Source: Brevibacterium sp. HMSC07C04 (lineage in GTDB: Bacteria > Actinomycetota > Actinomycetes > Actinomycetales > Brevibacteriaceae). From it: a DNA stretch of 62,780 nt. The stretch spans positions 1-62,780 of the forward strand of contig NZ_KV823253.1 of the NCBI RefSeq assembly GCF_001815905.1, read 5' to 3'. Under the pieces are notes generated by a model. That model ran no database searches. It had not been told where the DNA came from and was given only the letters and a program-made list of their open reading frames with translations. The position numbers were made by a program, and so were the translations under genes. Of the stretch, positions 1 through 7,585 are shown piece by piece (within the stretch, counting starts at the first letter, position 1; every line of letters starts with the position of its first letter).

Positions 1-25
1 GGGGCCACCGATTTCCGGTGGCCCC
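1..25 (+). terminator. Strong GC-rich hairpin, probable terminator of an upstream gene
   Basis: A perfect 10-bp stem (1-10 with 16-25) closes a 5-base loop, followed by a T/G-rich stretch. No gene in the window ends just before it, so it most likely terminates a transcript entering from the left edge. The T tract is imperfect, so it may instead be the 3' end of a structured RNA. Confidence 0.6.
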
Positions 26-614
26 GCCTCTGTTGTTGGTGGGGTGGGACCCACAGTTAGTCGGCAGCTTCTTCGAGACATTGTCCGACAAATTGCAAGC
101 TTTAATGAGGTCGGCCGTGTCGATCAATCTGCGGGCAGTGATTCTGCGGACGCGTCGTTCTTCTGGATCATCAACACATTGGATGCTTCTTTCAATCTGG
201 GCGAGTTCGTGGGATATTGCTCAGCGCCGCTCTGTTTGTAGTAGCCGGCTGTGCATTCGCAGTGTTGTTCCGTTCGCGACAGCGTGAAAGGGCGCGGGAC
301 TTCTGCCTAGTGGAGGTGATGTCGTCTCGTTGTCGAAGAAACCGCCGAGGGTGTTGCATGCTTGGGAAGCTAACCCCACCCACTGTCATGAGAGCCAGGG
401 AAATTGCACTGCCTGTAGTGCTTGATGGATAAGTGGGTTAAAGGTTTCGCCCCGGCGATAAGAGCCTCTGGGCTCTTCCTTGCGATAGCTTGGGAAGTCA
501 TTTTTGTCAGGACGTGGCGCGATCGTATGGACTTAGTGGTTCTGAGCGGTCATACTGGGAGTACCGAGGTCCGGCGTTCCGAATAGTTACCGTATGGTTG
601 GCGTAGCTCAGTAA
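26..614. other. Gene-free accessory stretch
   Basis: No open frame here has a convincing ribosome binding site or codon pattern. Base composition is more AT-rich than the rest of the window. A 7-bp hairpin (460-466 with 471-477) lies about 140 bases beyond the end of the DUF3800 gene and could be a weak terminator for it, although no U-run follows on that strand. I looked for tmRNA, tRNA and duplicated tRNA ends here and saw none. Confidence 0.5.
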
Positions 615-1382
615 TCACTGAGAGTAGGGCGCCGGGCCGTTATCATTCCTAGTGAAGTTCCAGTAGGTCCCTTCCGGGCGCCACGTTCGTGACCTAAAGG
701 TATCGAAATCCCTGGACGGGTTCGCCTTCGCGTTCATAAGATGCCTACCAATTGCCCCCGCCGTCATATCGGCTAGTTGGATGCCGCGATTTACTTTCGA
801 GTCGTCAAACTTGACGGAGTGCACGGTTCCCGGAACGTCGCGGTTCACTAACCCCATCAGGTACTGATTATCTGGGATGTCGAAAGCAGCTAGATCGTTT
901 CCGTCGATGATGATCTTGGCATTCGTGATCTGTCCCCAGTTGCGCTCGAGTAGCATCTTGATCAGGTAAGACTTCAGTGCGTTGCCGTTGTTGCGAAGTT
1001 TAGGGCTGTGTATGAGTTCCTTGTCCGCGTAGATCGCACGCACAGCGAAGTCGAGTGATTTGATGAGGTCGAAGTAGAGACGTTTTGTCTTGTCCTTGGT
1101 GTTGTTGTATTTGAACTCCACTCGGTGGCTGCGTTTAGCTGCGCATTGTTCTGAGATGGACTTGAGGTTCTCGATCTGTTTGGGATCGCGGAAAATACAT
1201 GCGGACATCACGATATAGCGGCTCGAACCCTTGTTGAGTTGCATCCCGGGGTCACCAGAATCGTCGATGAATACCCACATGTCTGGTGGGCCTGCAGGTG
1301 TTTTTAAGGCTAGTGCTGGTGGGTTGGGGCGTCTGCTGTAGGCAGAGAAGCTGTCGGCCATTGTCATGGGCTTCCCAATCAC
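615..1382 (-). CDS. DUF3800 domain protein
   Basis: A 255-residue protein with the DUF3800 signature: an IDDSGDPG motif at residues 39-46, a central IIIDGND segment (158-163), and QLAD near residue 202 followed by a helix. The family is thought to have an RNase H-like fold with clustered acidic residues and is common in accessory and phage-linked regions; its biochemical role is poorly defined. The GTG start overlaps the stop of the upstream HTH gene as GTGA, so the two are translationally coupled. An internal ATG at 1280 (residue 35) lies just before the conserved domain and could be the true start. Codon 178 (849-851) is the rare leucine codon UUA. Family assignment is firm, function is not. 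Confidence 0.8.
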   Translation of the reverse strand: MIGKPMTMADSFSAYSRRPNPPALALKTPAGPPDMWVFIDDSGDPGMQLNKGSSRYIVMSACIFRDPKQIENLKSISEQCAAKRSHRVEFKYNNTKDKTKRLYFDLIKSLDFAVRAIYADKELIHSPKLRNNGNALKSYLIKMLLERNWGQITNAKIIIDGNDLAAFDIPDNQYLMGLVNRDVPGTVHSVKFDDSKVNRGIQLADMTAGAIGRHLMNAKANPSRDFDTFRSRTWRPEGTYWNFTRNDNGPAPYSQ

Positions 1383-1924
1383 TGGTGGGGCTCTTCGCCC
1401 CGCCTGCTGGCGGCTTCGCCCTCAGCGTTGAGGGCCCGTTCGCCCCTGTGCGTTGCTAGGTAGGAGTGCAGCCGGTTACGCGGTGGGGCTGGGATCTTCT
1501 CGGCTTCGTCGGCTTCGCTCGGTGTTCCTACGGCTTGCGAATCAGATGATGAAGTGTCATTGCAGTCTCCTGTCGTCGACGGTTCTTCCACGAGCGACAA
1601 GATCAGCGCGTCCAAGGCGTCACGCTGACGCAAGGTCAGACGCTCAGTCCCCGACGGCGGCACCCACGGCTCCTCCGCGGGATTCCCAAGCATTCCCTGT
1701 AGCATACCGACGGACACGCCGAGACTGTCAGCCAGCGCGGTCATTGTCTTCGGCCGAGGAGCCGCGCCTCGGACAGTCCGACTGATAGTCGTCGTGTGCA
1801 CGCCAGACGCAACGCTCCATTGGCGCATGGATGGTTCGTTTGTCCTCGGGTCGAGGAAACCTGCCCGCCGCATGGCTGCCTGGAGTGGCTTAGGAATGTC
1901 GTTGCTCACGTCTGTAATGTCCAT
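1379..1924 (-). CDS. XRE-like helix-turn-helix protein
   Basis: About 181 residues. The N-terminal third carries a helix-turn-helix of the XRE/Cro type, visible as SMRQWSVASGVHTTTISRTV followed by a second helix ending in a typical DSLGV turn. The C-terminal half is low complexity and rich in Ser, Glu and Pro, so it is probably flexible. It precedes DUF3800 with a 4-base overlap, which suggests it regulates, or works as one unit with, that protein. The start is uncertain: ATG at 1924 is chosen because the conserved region begins just after it, but ATG at 1981 or GTG at 1909 are possible and none has a clear Shine-Dalgarno site. Confidence 0.65.
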   Translation of the reverse strand: MDITDVSNDIPKPLQAAMRRAGFLDPRTNEPSMRQWSVASGVHTTTISRTVRGAAPRPKTMTALADSLGVSVGMLQGMLGNPAEEPWVPPSGTERLTLRQRDALDALILSLVEEPSTTGDCNDTSSSDSQAVGTPSEADEAEKIPAPPRNRLHSYLATHRGERALNAEGEAASRRGEEPHQ

Positions 1925-2055
1925 CTGTCTAGGGGGGGAATTCGCAACACACAGCCTAACCGTCTTCTCCGCGTATTCCATGATTGTAATTACGGTGTTC
2001 CGCTTGCTGGTGAGTATTTGCCTTGTGATGTGGTGGAGCATGAGGAAGCGGTGTT

Positions 2056-2364
2056 GTGTCCACATTGAAGGGCAACGTGTTGGAGTTTTGTGTGCCTGTT
2101 TGGCGGCAACTAACGGATGGGAAACCTGCCGAGCACGTACAGCTGAAGGGCGCGCATAATTCGTACCGCGCTGGGGGGGGAGTCACCGGTAACAAAACAG
2201 TCTACGTGGCGGTTATTGATTTCAGCGCGTGGTCGGGAGAAGCGGTCCCGGCAAGCTGGGTCGTTAAGGATGAAGAAACCCTGCTTGAACCCATCGTCCC
2301 CGAGACATCAGGACCTGAGCCGGTGGGCCGAGCGGCGACGCACCGGTCCCTGCTGGTTGGATGA
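2056..2364 (+). CDS. Possible small hypothetical protein
   Basis: A 102-residue frame starting at GTG with a GAGGAA-type ribosome binding site eight bases upstream. Composition is protein-like but third-position GC bias is weak and I recognise no domain. It runs divergently from the HTH gene. It may be a chance frame in the AT-richer accessory stretch. Confidence 0.3.
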   Translation: MSTLKGNVLEFCVPVWRQLTDGKPAEHVQLKGAHNSYRAGGGVTGNKTVYVAVIDFSAWSGEAVPASWVVKDEETLLEPIVPETSGPEPVGRAATHRSLLVG

Positions 2365-2548
2365 AACAAGACACGTTGAAATTGCTGAGGCCGTTCTGCG
2401 GTCGTCTTTGAAGCTCAACATCTGTGTCTTTTGGCAACACGCTAGTCTGGTGTTGTCGATGGCTACAGCGTGTGTGGCCGTTGGCTTATATACAGCTGGG
2501 CGCGTTCGTGTATCAAGTATTTACAAGCTGGTAGGGGAGTGAGACATA

Positions 2549-2860
2549 ATGCGCCGGCCGGATGCTTTGGACGAGATTACGAGCGAAGTGCGGGCGCTTG
2601 TCGTGCAGGAACTCGGGCTCACCGACGATGATTTGTCGATCCCGGATTCTCTGATCCGAGACAACGAAACGCATGCGGCCTTCGAAATGCTGCGGACAGA
2701 GACTTGCCACGAAGGGATTATTTGGCCGGATCACCTGGTTAAGCAGTTCCGTGAACTTCCGGAGCGGTTTGATCTTGGGCGAGAGTTTGATGAGTTCATG
2801 AAGTGGCAGGACGAAATCCGAGCGAAGAAGAACGCGACTGCCTCAGAGCCTGTCTCTTAA
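2549..2860 (+). CDS. Small hypothetical acidic protein
   Basis: A 103-residue protein with a good ribosome binding site (AGGGGAGTG, eight bases before ATG) and a clear terminator just downstream, so it is very probably expressed. It is rich in Asp and Glu, lacks membrane segments or a signal peptide, and looks helical. No family is recognised. It is monocistronic and sits among other accessory orphans; a role in the mobile or defence-like content of this stretch is possible but unsupported. Confidence 0.7.
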   Translation: MRRPDALDEITSEVRALVVQELGLTDDDLSIPDSLIRDNETHAAFEMLRTETCHEGIIWPDHLVKQFRELPERFDLGREFDEFMKWQDEIRAKKNATASEPVS

Positions 2861-2885
2861 CCACATACAGCAGATAAAGATAGTG

Positions 2886-2917
2886 AACCCACCCGAGTTA
2901 TCTGGGTGGGTTTTCTT
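2886..2917 (+). terminator. Rho-independent terminator after the small hypothetical gene
   Basis: A 9-bp stem (2886-2894 with 2904-2912) with a 9-base loop runs straight into TTTTCTT. It ends the 2549-2860 transcript. The 160 bases that follow, to 3080, hold nothing I can support. Confidence 0.85.
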
Positions 2918-3080
2918 ATACCCAAAAGTTGAGTTTCCCCTAAACCGTCAGGGGCACATGGCGGGAACAGACTGCGCGCGTTCGTGCGGCATGAATGGAG
3001 GACGCATGTCTGACACCTTCGGACGAGGCGCTTTGCTTCCGTGTCCTTCTACGCCAACTCGCCATCTGAAAGGAGATGCG

Positions 3081-3599
3081 TCAACCCTGGTCTTCGGTTT
3101 CTTCGTCCGCGCGCTGCATCAGCACACCGAGTTGCTCAGAATGTGAGTGCAATCTGTCGATGGCTGTCTCCAAGGGCGCACTTACCTCGGCCTCGAGAGC
3201 CTTCACAAACTTCAGTCCAAAACTCGAGTCTGGATTTCGGCCCAAATCTCGGTTAGAGAGAACTTCCGACCTCAAAGCCTCAATCGCGCCTGCGCCGTTG
3301 TTTAATGTGCGCGACAGAATGATGTCTTCAGCGTGCGGAATATCCACCAGATCCAAGACGTACAGGTGAGACACCTCCATTGAGGCCGCAAGCCTCTGCA
3401 CAGGGTCGAAGCACTCAAGCCATTGCTCAATGAAGCGGTGGCAGAGCGTGGAATCGGCAGGAGCGATTTCCTCCTCCAGAACTTCTATGACCAGAGAAAT
3501 CGACATGTCGTCCGCAATCTTGAGTGCATCAGAGAAGTCATCGTGTAGTGACGCCGAGATCGCCTGAATCAGTCGAGCCTTGCTGTCTGACCTGCTCAT
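3081..3599 (-). CDS. Hypothetical helical protein
   Basis: A 172-residue protein with no recognised family, predicted mostly alpha-helical and acidic, without membrane segments. The ATG at 3599 is chosen over a longer frame because a strong GGGAGG ribosome binding site lies directly upstream. Codon 99 (3303-3305) is UUA, very rare in this genome. The region upstream (3705-3769) carries repeated TTAGC motifs that could be its operator. It lies between orphan genes and the tRNA, consistent with acquired DNA. Confidence 0.7.
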   Translation of the reverse strand: MSRSDSKARLIQAISASLHDDFSDALKIADDMSISLVIEVLEEEIAPADSTLCHRFIEQWLECFDPVQRLAASMEVSHLYVLDLVDIPHAEDIILSRTLNNGAGAIEALRSEVLSNRDLGRNPDSSFGLKFVKALEAEVSAPLETAIDRLHSHSEQLGVLMQRADEETEDQG

Positions 3600-3704
3600 T
3601 GCTGACCTCCCTTTCTTGGCCTCAATGTCCGCAACTGAGTGCTTCGTGCCCACATTTTGCACAAACTTTGGCAGCGCTGGTGTGGTTCGGCAGCGGCACA
3701 CCGG

Positions 3705-3769
3705 TTAGCAACAAAAACACCCTTTAGCCGGAATCCACCCCTTAGCCGCAGGAAAACTCCCCTTAGCCG
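3705..3769. repeat. Cluster of short direct repeats, TTAGCCG type
   Basis: TTAGCCG occurs at 3724-3730, 3742-3748 and 3763-3769, each preceded by a C-run, with a partial copy (TTAGC) at 3705-3709. Spacings between starts are 19, 18 and 21 bases, roughly two helical turns. They lie 105-170 bases upstream of the start of the leftward 3081-3599 gene, so they could be binding sites for a regulator, or iterons of a mobile element. Confidence 0.55.
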
Positions 3770-3854
3770 GAAAGTGTCGCCGTAGAAGCTGTTGCTAAGG
3801 CGCAGAATCCGGCTGTCGGGTGTGGGATCGCATGCGCTGTGCGGATACAGAAAG

Positions 3855-3928
3855 TCCCCCCAGTGGGACTCGAACCCACACTGAATCGATTTTAAGTCGA
3901 CTGCCTCTGCCGATTGGGCTATAGGGGG
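3855..3928 (-). tRNA. tRNA with anticodon UAA (leucine UUA codon)
   Basis: A complete cloverleaf of 74 nt: 7-bp acceptor (3922-3928 with 3856-3862), D arm, 5-bp anticodon stem with loop CTTAAAA giving anticodon UAA, 5-base variable loop, T arm with TTCGAGT loop, and discriminator A at 3855. No CCA is encoded. By anticodon it reads UUA (Leu) and the A73 discriminator fits leucine, but bacterial leucine tRNAs normally have a long variable arm and this one has a short type I arm. Its 3' end points toward the accessory stretch, the geometry expected for an integration site. Confidence 0.85.
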
Positions 3929-4073
3929 AGTTGTGCGAATGTGGCCCGGGTACGGGCCCGCACGGCTTCATCGAGCTTAGCAGGACAGCTCCGAGCGCCG
4001 CCCGGTCCGGCCGTTCATCTGTCGTCAATCTGGGTGCGTAGAGTGGACACGAGAACCGAGCGAAGGAGCCAGA

Positions 4074-4976
4074 ATGCACCCCCATCCGAAAGAGAACCTG
4101 CGCGAGTACATTGACAAGCTGCGCACGGAAGGCTACACGGTAGTGGATGGGCACACTCCTGACCCCCACCTGATCAGCCCCGAGGGCAAAGCCGTCGAAA
4201 CCTGGCGCGAAGGCTACCCGTACGACACCCTGATGGACCGGGAAGCCTACGAGATCGAAAAGTACAAGCTGCAGATCGAACTGCTGAAGTACCAGTACTT
4301 TGCCGAAGACAACGGTCTGCGCAATGTCATCGTGTTCGAAGGCAGGGACGCCGCCGGCAAGGGCGGAACCATCAAGCGCTTCACCGAGCACCTCAATCCG
4401 CGCTCAGCCCGCACGGTGGCACTGGCAAAACCCACAGAAGAAGAAGCGGGTCAGTGGTATTTCCAGCGCTATATTCGACACCTGCCCACGCGCGGGGAGA
4501 TCGTCATGTTCGACCGCTCCTGGTACAACCGGGCCAATGTCGAGCGCGTTATGGGCTTCTGCACCGACGACGAATACGAAGTCTTCATGCGCCAGGCGCC
4601 GGAATTTGAGCGCATGCTCGTCGAATCGGGCATCCACCTGACCAAGTTCTGGTTCTCGGTGACGGAAGCTGAACAGCGCACCCGCTTTGCCATCCGACAG
4701 ATTGACCCTGTGCGCCAGTGGAAGCTCTCGCCGATGGACCTGGAATCACTCGGCCGCTGGGATGACTACACGGTGGCCAAAGAGCAGACCTTCCTGCGCA
4801 CCGACACGGACCACGCACCGTGGATTTCGGTGAAATCCAACGACAAGAAGCGCGCCCGTCTCAACGCCATGCGCTACTTCCTCAATACCGTCGACTACGA
4901 CGACAAGGACACCAGCGTCGTCTACGCGCCCGACTCCAACATCGTCATGCGCGGCATCGAAGCTGTCGGCGACTGA
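4074..4976 (+). CDS. ppk2: Polyphosphate kinase 2 family protein
   Basis: A 300-residue PPK2 enzyme, which transfers phosphate between polyphosphate and nucleotides, usually toward NTP or NDP synthesis. The Walker A motif GRDAAGKGG lies near residue 90 and the Walker B-like FDRSWYNR near residue 147, with the conserved lid region between. Length fits single-domain PPK2. The start is supported by GAAGGAG just upstream and a TAGAGT promoter box at 4039-4044, giving a short leader. It stands alone beside the tRNA and converges on the next gene. Which nucleotide it prefers cannot be told from sequence by eye. Confidence 0.93.
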   Translation: MHPHPKENLREYIDKLRTEGYTVVDGHTPDPHLISPEGKAVETWREGYPYDTLMDREAYEIEKYKLQIELLKYQYFAEDNGLRNVIVFEGRDAAGKGGTIKRFTEHLNPRSARTVALAKPTEEEAGQWYFQRYIRHLPTRGEIVMFDRSWYNRANVERVMGFCTDDEYEVFMRQAPEFERMLVESGIHLTKFWFSVTEAEQRTRFAIRQIDPVRQWKLSPMDLESLGRWDDYTVAKEQTFLRTDTDHAPWISVKSNDKKRARLNAMRYFLNTVDYDDKDTSVVYAPDSNIVMRGIEAVGD

Positions 4977-5002
4977 TCTGAACGCAGCTGCCGCAGATGC
5001 AC

Positions 5003-5036
5003 GAGGCGGGGCCGGAGAAATCTCCAACCCCGCCTC
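5003..5036. terminator. Bidirectional stem-loop between convergent genes
   Basis: A 9-bp stem (5003-5011 with 5028-5036) encloses a second inner stem (GGAGA with TCTCC). It sits between the ends of ppk2 and the leftward membrane-protein gene. There is no U-run, so termination may be weak. Confidence 0.6.
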
Positions 5037-5057
5037 ATGCGTGTGATTGCCCGAAGG

Positions 5058-6410
5058 TCAGTCCTTCTGCTGTACCTCAGACGGTTCGGCGGGCTTTTTG
5101 CTCAGGGAGTAGTCGGCGTCCTTTTTGCGCAGGCCGCTTTTCTTCTCTTTCTTCTTCTGTGCGCTGTGGGCGTCTTTTCCAGTCGAGGTGATGTCTTCGG
5201 GAGTGTATTCCTCGGTCGGCTGGTCTTCACTCTGACGCTTGTCATCACGTGCAGTGGCCGCGGAGCTCGGGGCCGGTGCGACAGTTTCCGTCTTCTTCGC
5301 CGGCTGTGCCTTGCCCTGTGTCTTCTTCTTCGCTTTGCGCTGCTTCTTGTTCTTAGCTTCGCTTTGGCGGTTGTAGTTGTTCTGGCGCTCGCGCAGCGAT
5401 TTCACGGCTGCGCGAGCCTTCTTGCGGCGACCGTGGCCGATGAACGACAGACCAATGAGCAGGCCCGATGCCAGCAGGATGATGGCACCGGAGGCAATGC
5501 CGGCGTCCATCCAGAACGTCTGCGGGAACAGGCGGATGAGCGAGTCGTCGATGTAGAACTCCCACGTGCCCGCTGAGAAGAACAGACTGTGGAAGCCGCG
5601 GAAGAAGCCGTCCCAGCTGACGAGGGCGAGGACTCCCAGAACCAGAATCGACACGAGGGTGAGGACAGCGCCGAAGCGGACGCCGATGCGCAGGCCCGGT
5701 CCGTGGGGGCGGCTGAGATACAGACCGGCGAGCACAGCGCCGATGAGTCCGATGATCGCCACCAGCGTGAGGATCTGGACAAGACCCTTGACATCCGCCA
5801 TGTGTGCGACTTCGGCCTCGTTGAACACGGGCACGCCGTTGCCGGCGACGACATCGGCCAGATACCGCTTGGAGTCGGCGTTGTACAGGTAATCGACGGT
5901 GTAGGACCCGAAGTGCAGGCGGTCGGAGTCGCTGAAGCCGAATTCGTCAGCGGGGAAGCCGGGCCGGTGGAAATACTCGAACTTCAGGAACAGTCCGGAG
6001 GCCACCGTGCGGACTGCCACCGCGAGCGTGATGAAGGGAACTGCGAGGATGACCCACGCGGTTGCCACAACATCGAAGAAAGTGAACTTGCGGTACAGGC
6101 GCGTTTGGCTGAGCAGTTCGACCGGAGTCTGTTCGGCTTTGGCTGTGCGACCGGCCCCCCGATCGCCAAGGTAGCGCCACTCTTCTTCCGACAGCGCGGT
6201 GGGCCTGCGGACTCGCGACTCCTGTCGGCGCACCGGCGGATACGCCTCGTACGGCGCGGTGTCGCCGAGTTCTTCGGGCCGGTCGACCGATTTGGCACTG
6301 CGCGAATCTTCGCTGCGCTCGGCAGCGTCGGCCTGCGTGTTCTCAGCGGTCTTCATCCGCTTGGACACGAGGTCGTCGGAGCTTTCTGGAGTGTTCGATT
6401 TTTCAGCCAC
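5058..6410 (-). CDS. TIGR01906 (DUF1461) family integral membrane protein
   Basis: About 450 residues. A charged N-terminal tail precedes a TIGR01906/DUF1461 core: one membrane helix, a large extracytoplasmic loop, a pair of helices, a second loop with a WEFYIDD segment, and a last helix. The C-terminal tail of about 130 residues is Lys/Glu/Gln-rich and disordered. The function of the family is unknown. The GTG at 6410 is the preferred start, but the frame is open to 6467 and ATG at 6359 is another option; none has a good ribosome binding site. Confidence 0.8.
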   Translation of the reverse strand: MAEKSNTPESSDDLVSKRMKTAENTQADAAERSEDSRSAKSVDRPEELGDTAPYEAYPPVRRQESRVRRPTALSEEEWRYLGDRGAGRTAKAEQTPVELLSQTRLYRKFTFFDVVATAWVILAVPFITLAVAVRTVASGLFLKFEYFHRPGFPADEFGFSDSDRLHFGSYTVDYLYNADSKRYLADVVAGNGVPVFNEAEVAHMADVKGLVQILTLVAIIGLIGAVLAGLYLSRPHGPGLRIGVRFGAVLTLVSILVLGVLALVSWDGFFRGFHSLFFSAGTWEFYIDDSLIRLFPQTFWMDAGIASGAIILLASGLLIGLSFIGHGRRKKARAAVKSLRERQNNYNRQSEAKNKKQRKAKKKTQGKAQPAKKTETVAPAPSSAATARDDKRQSEDQPTEEYTPEDITSTGKDAHSAQKKKEKKSGLRKKDADYSLSKKPAEPSEVQQKD

Positions 6411-6488
6411 AGAACCATGGTGCCAACTGTGGGCCGCCAGCGCTTGGATGACACGCGCAATCAGCACCTACAGCGGGCGTGCGGGGGC

Positions 6489-7418
6489 TTAAGACAGCAC
6501 TGCGGACAACAGCACAATCGTGGGAAACGCGAGGATCGTTGTGACGAACACGGCATCGCGCACGAGCGTTTCTGCCATGCGATAGCGCATGGAATAAACA
6601 TAGACGTTCTGGGCTGTCGGCAGGGCGGATGTGACGACGATGGCCAAGAGGTCAACGCCGGTGAAGCCGAGCAGCGGGCCGCCGATCAGCCATGCGATGA
6701 GCGGCTGAACGGCAAGTTTGACCACCGTGATGAGGGTCAGATCCGTACGTGTTCCGCGGGCCGGCAGCACCCAACCGTCCTTGAGGGAAATGCCGAACGC
6801 CAGCAGGGTCAGCGGAACGGAGGTCGCGCCGATCATCGACACGGGATCGTGGATGACCTGGGGCAGACGCAGACCGGTGAGAGCGAAGAACAGGCCGACG
6901 GCCGCGCCGATGAGAATCGGGTTGCAGATCACCTGCAGAAGGGGAGTCCACCAGCGGGTGAGAGTCCCGGCGCGCTTGGCCTGGTGAATGTCGAGAAACA
7001 CCATGCCCAGCGGTGCGAGGATCACCAGCTGGAACAGCATAATCGGCGGAACGTACGAACTGGACTTCAGAACGTAGATCGCGATCGGAATTCCCAGGTT
7101 GCCGATGTTGACATACGACACTGACCAGCCGGTCATCACCGCCCGACCCAGAGACCGGTTCTTGAAGTACGAGAACGTGAACATTGCCGCGCCGACGAGC
7201 GCTGCCGAACCCGCCGTGGCGAAGATCGCGGGGGAGAAGATCCGCTGAAGCGGAGCTTCGGCAATCAAGTCGTACAGCAGCGCCGGAGTGGACACGTAGA
7301 AGACAGTGGAGGCCAGAACCCTCTGCCCCTGTGAGCCGAGAACTCCGCTGCGACCCAAGAGGAAGCCCACGAAGATGATGAAGCCGATGACGGCGAAGCC
7401 TTCGAGAGCGCCGAGCAC
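6489..7418 (-). CDS. AEC family transporter (auxin efflux carrier type)
   Basis: A 309-residue protein with about ten hydrophobic helices in two halves and the inverted-repeat organisation of AEC permeases, which export small organic acids such as malate or malonate by secondary transport. Conserved features include a glycine/proline broken helix (NIGNLGIPIA) near the middle and a second one near the C-terminus. The GTG start has AAAGGA upstream. The substrate cannot be inferred from the neighbours. Confidence 0.88.
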   Translation of the reverse strand: MLGALEGFAVIGFIIFVGFLLGRSGVLGSQGQRVLASTVFYVSTPALLYDLIAEAPLQRIFSPAIFATAGSAALVGAAMFTFSYFKNRSLGRAVMTGWSVSYVNIGNLGIPIAIYVLKSSSYVPPIMLFQLVILAPLGMVFLDIHQAKRAGTLTRWWTPLLQVICNPILIGAAVGLFFALTGLRLPQVIHDPVSMIGATSVPLTLLAFGISLKDGWVLPARGTRTDLTLITVVKLAVQPLIAWLIGGPLLGFTGVDLLAIVVTSALPTAQNVYVYSMRYRMAETLVRDAVFVTTILAFPTIVLLSAVLS

Positions 7419-7585
7419 AGAATGTCCTTTCTTCGATCAGTCGTCACTCTACGCCTGTCTCACCCAGTGCGCGCAGATGTCCCGAACACCGGACGGACCT
7501 GTGAGGTGCCGGGAGGCCGCCGCGTCATGTGCCGGTCAGCCCGCACGCTCACCACGAGGTGAGATCCGGCTACTGTTGTGGGGAT

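Noticed and set aside
1..614. Possible tmRNA or other structural RNA at the left edge
   Set aside because: Only a terminator-like hairpin is seen; no tRNA-like end or tag frame.
1..3854. Duplicated tRNA 3' end as an attachment site
   Set aside because: No second copy of the tRNA 3' segment found in the window; the GTGGGACCCACAG near 45 is only superficially similar.
5589..7124. A 511-residue frame opposite the TIGR01906 and AEC genes
   Set aside because: Antisense shadow; it spans two clear genes and their gap, and its composition is low-complexity, typical of high-GC opposite frames.
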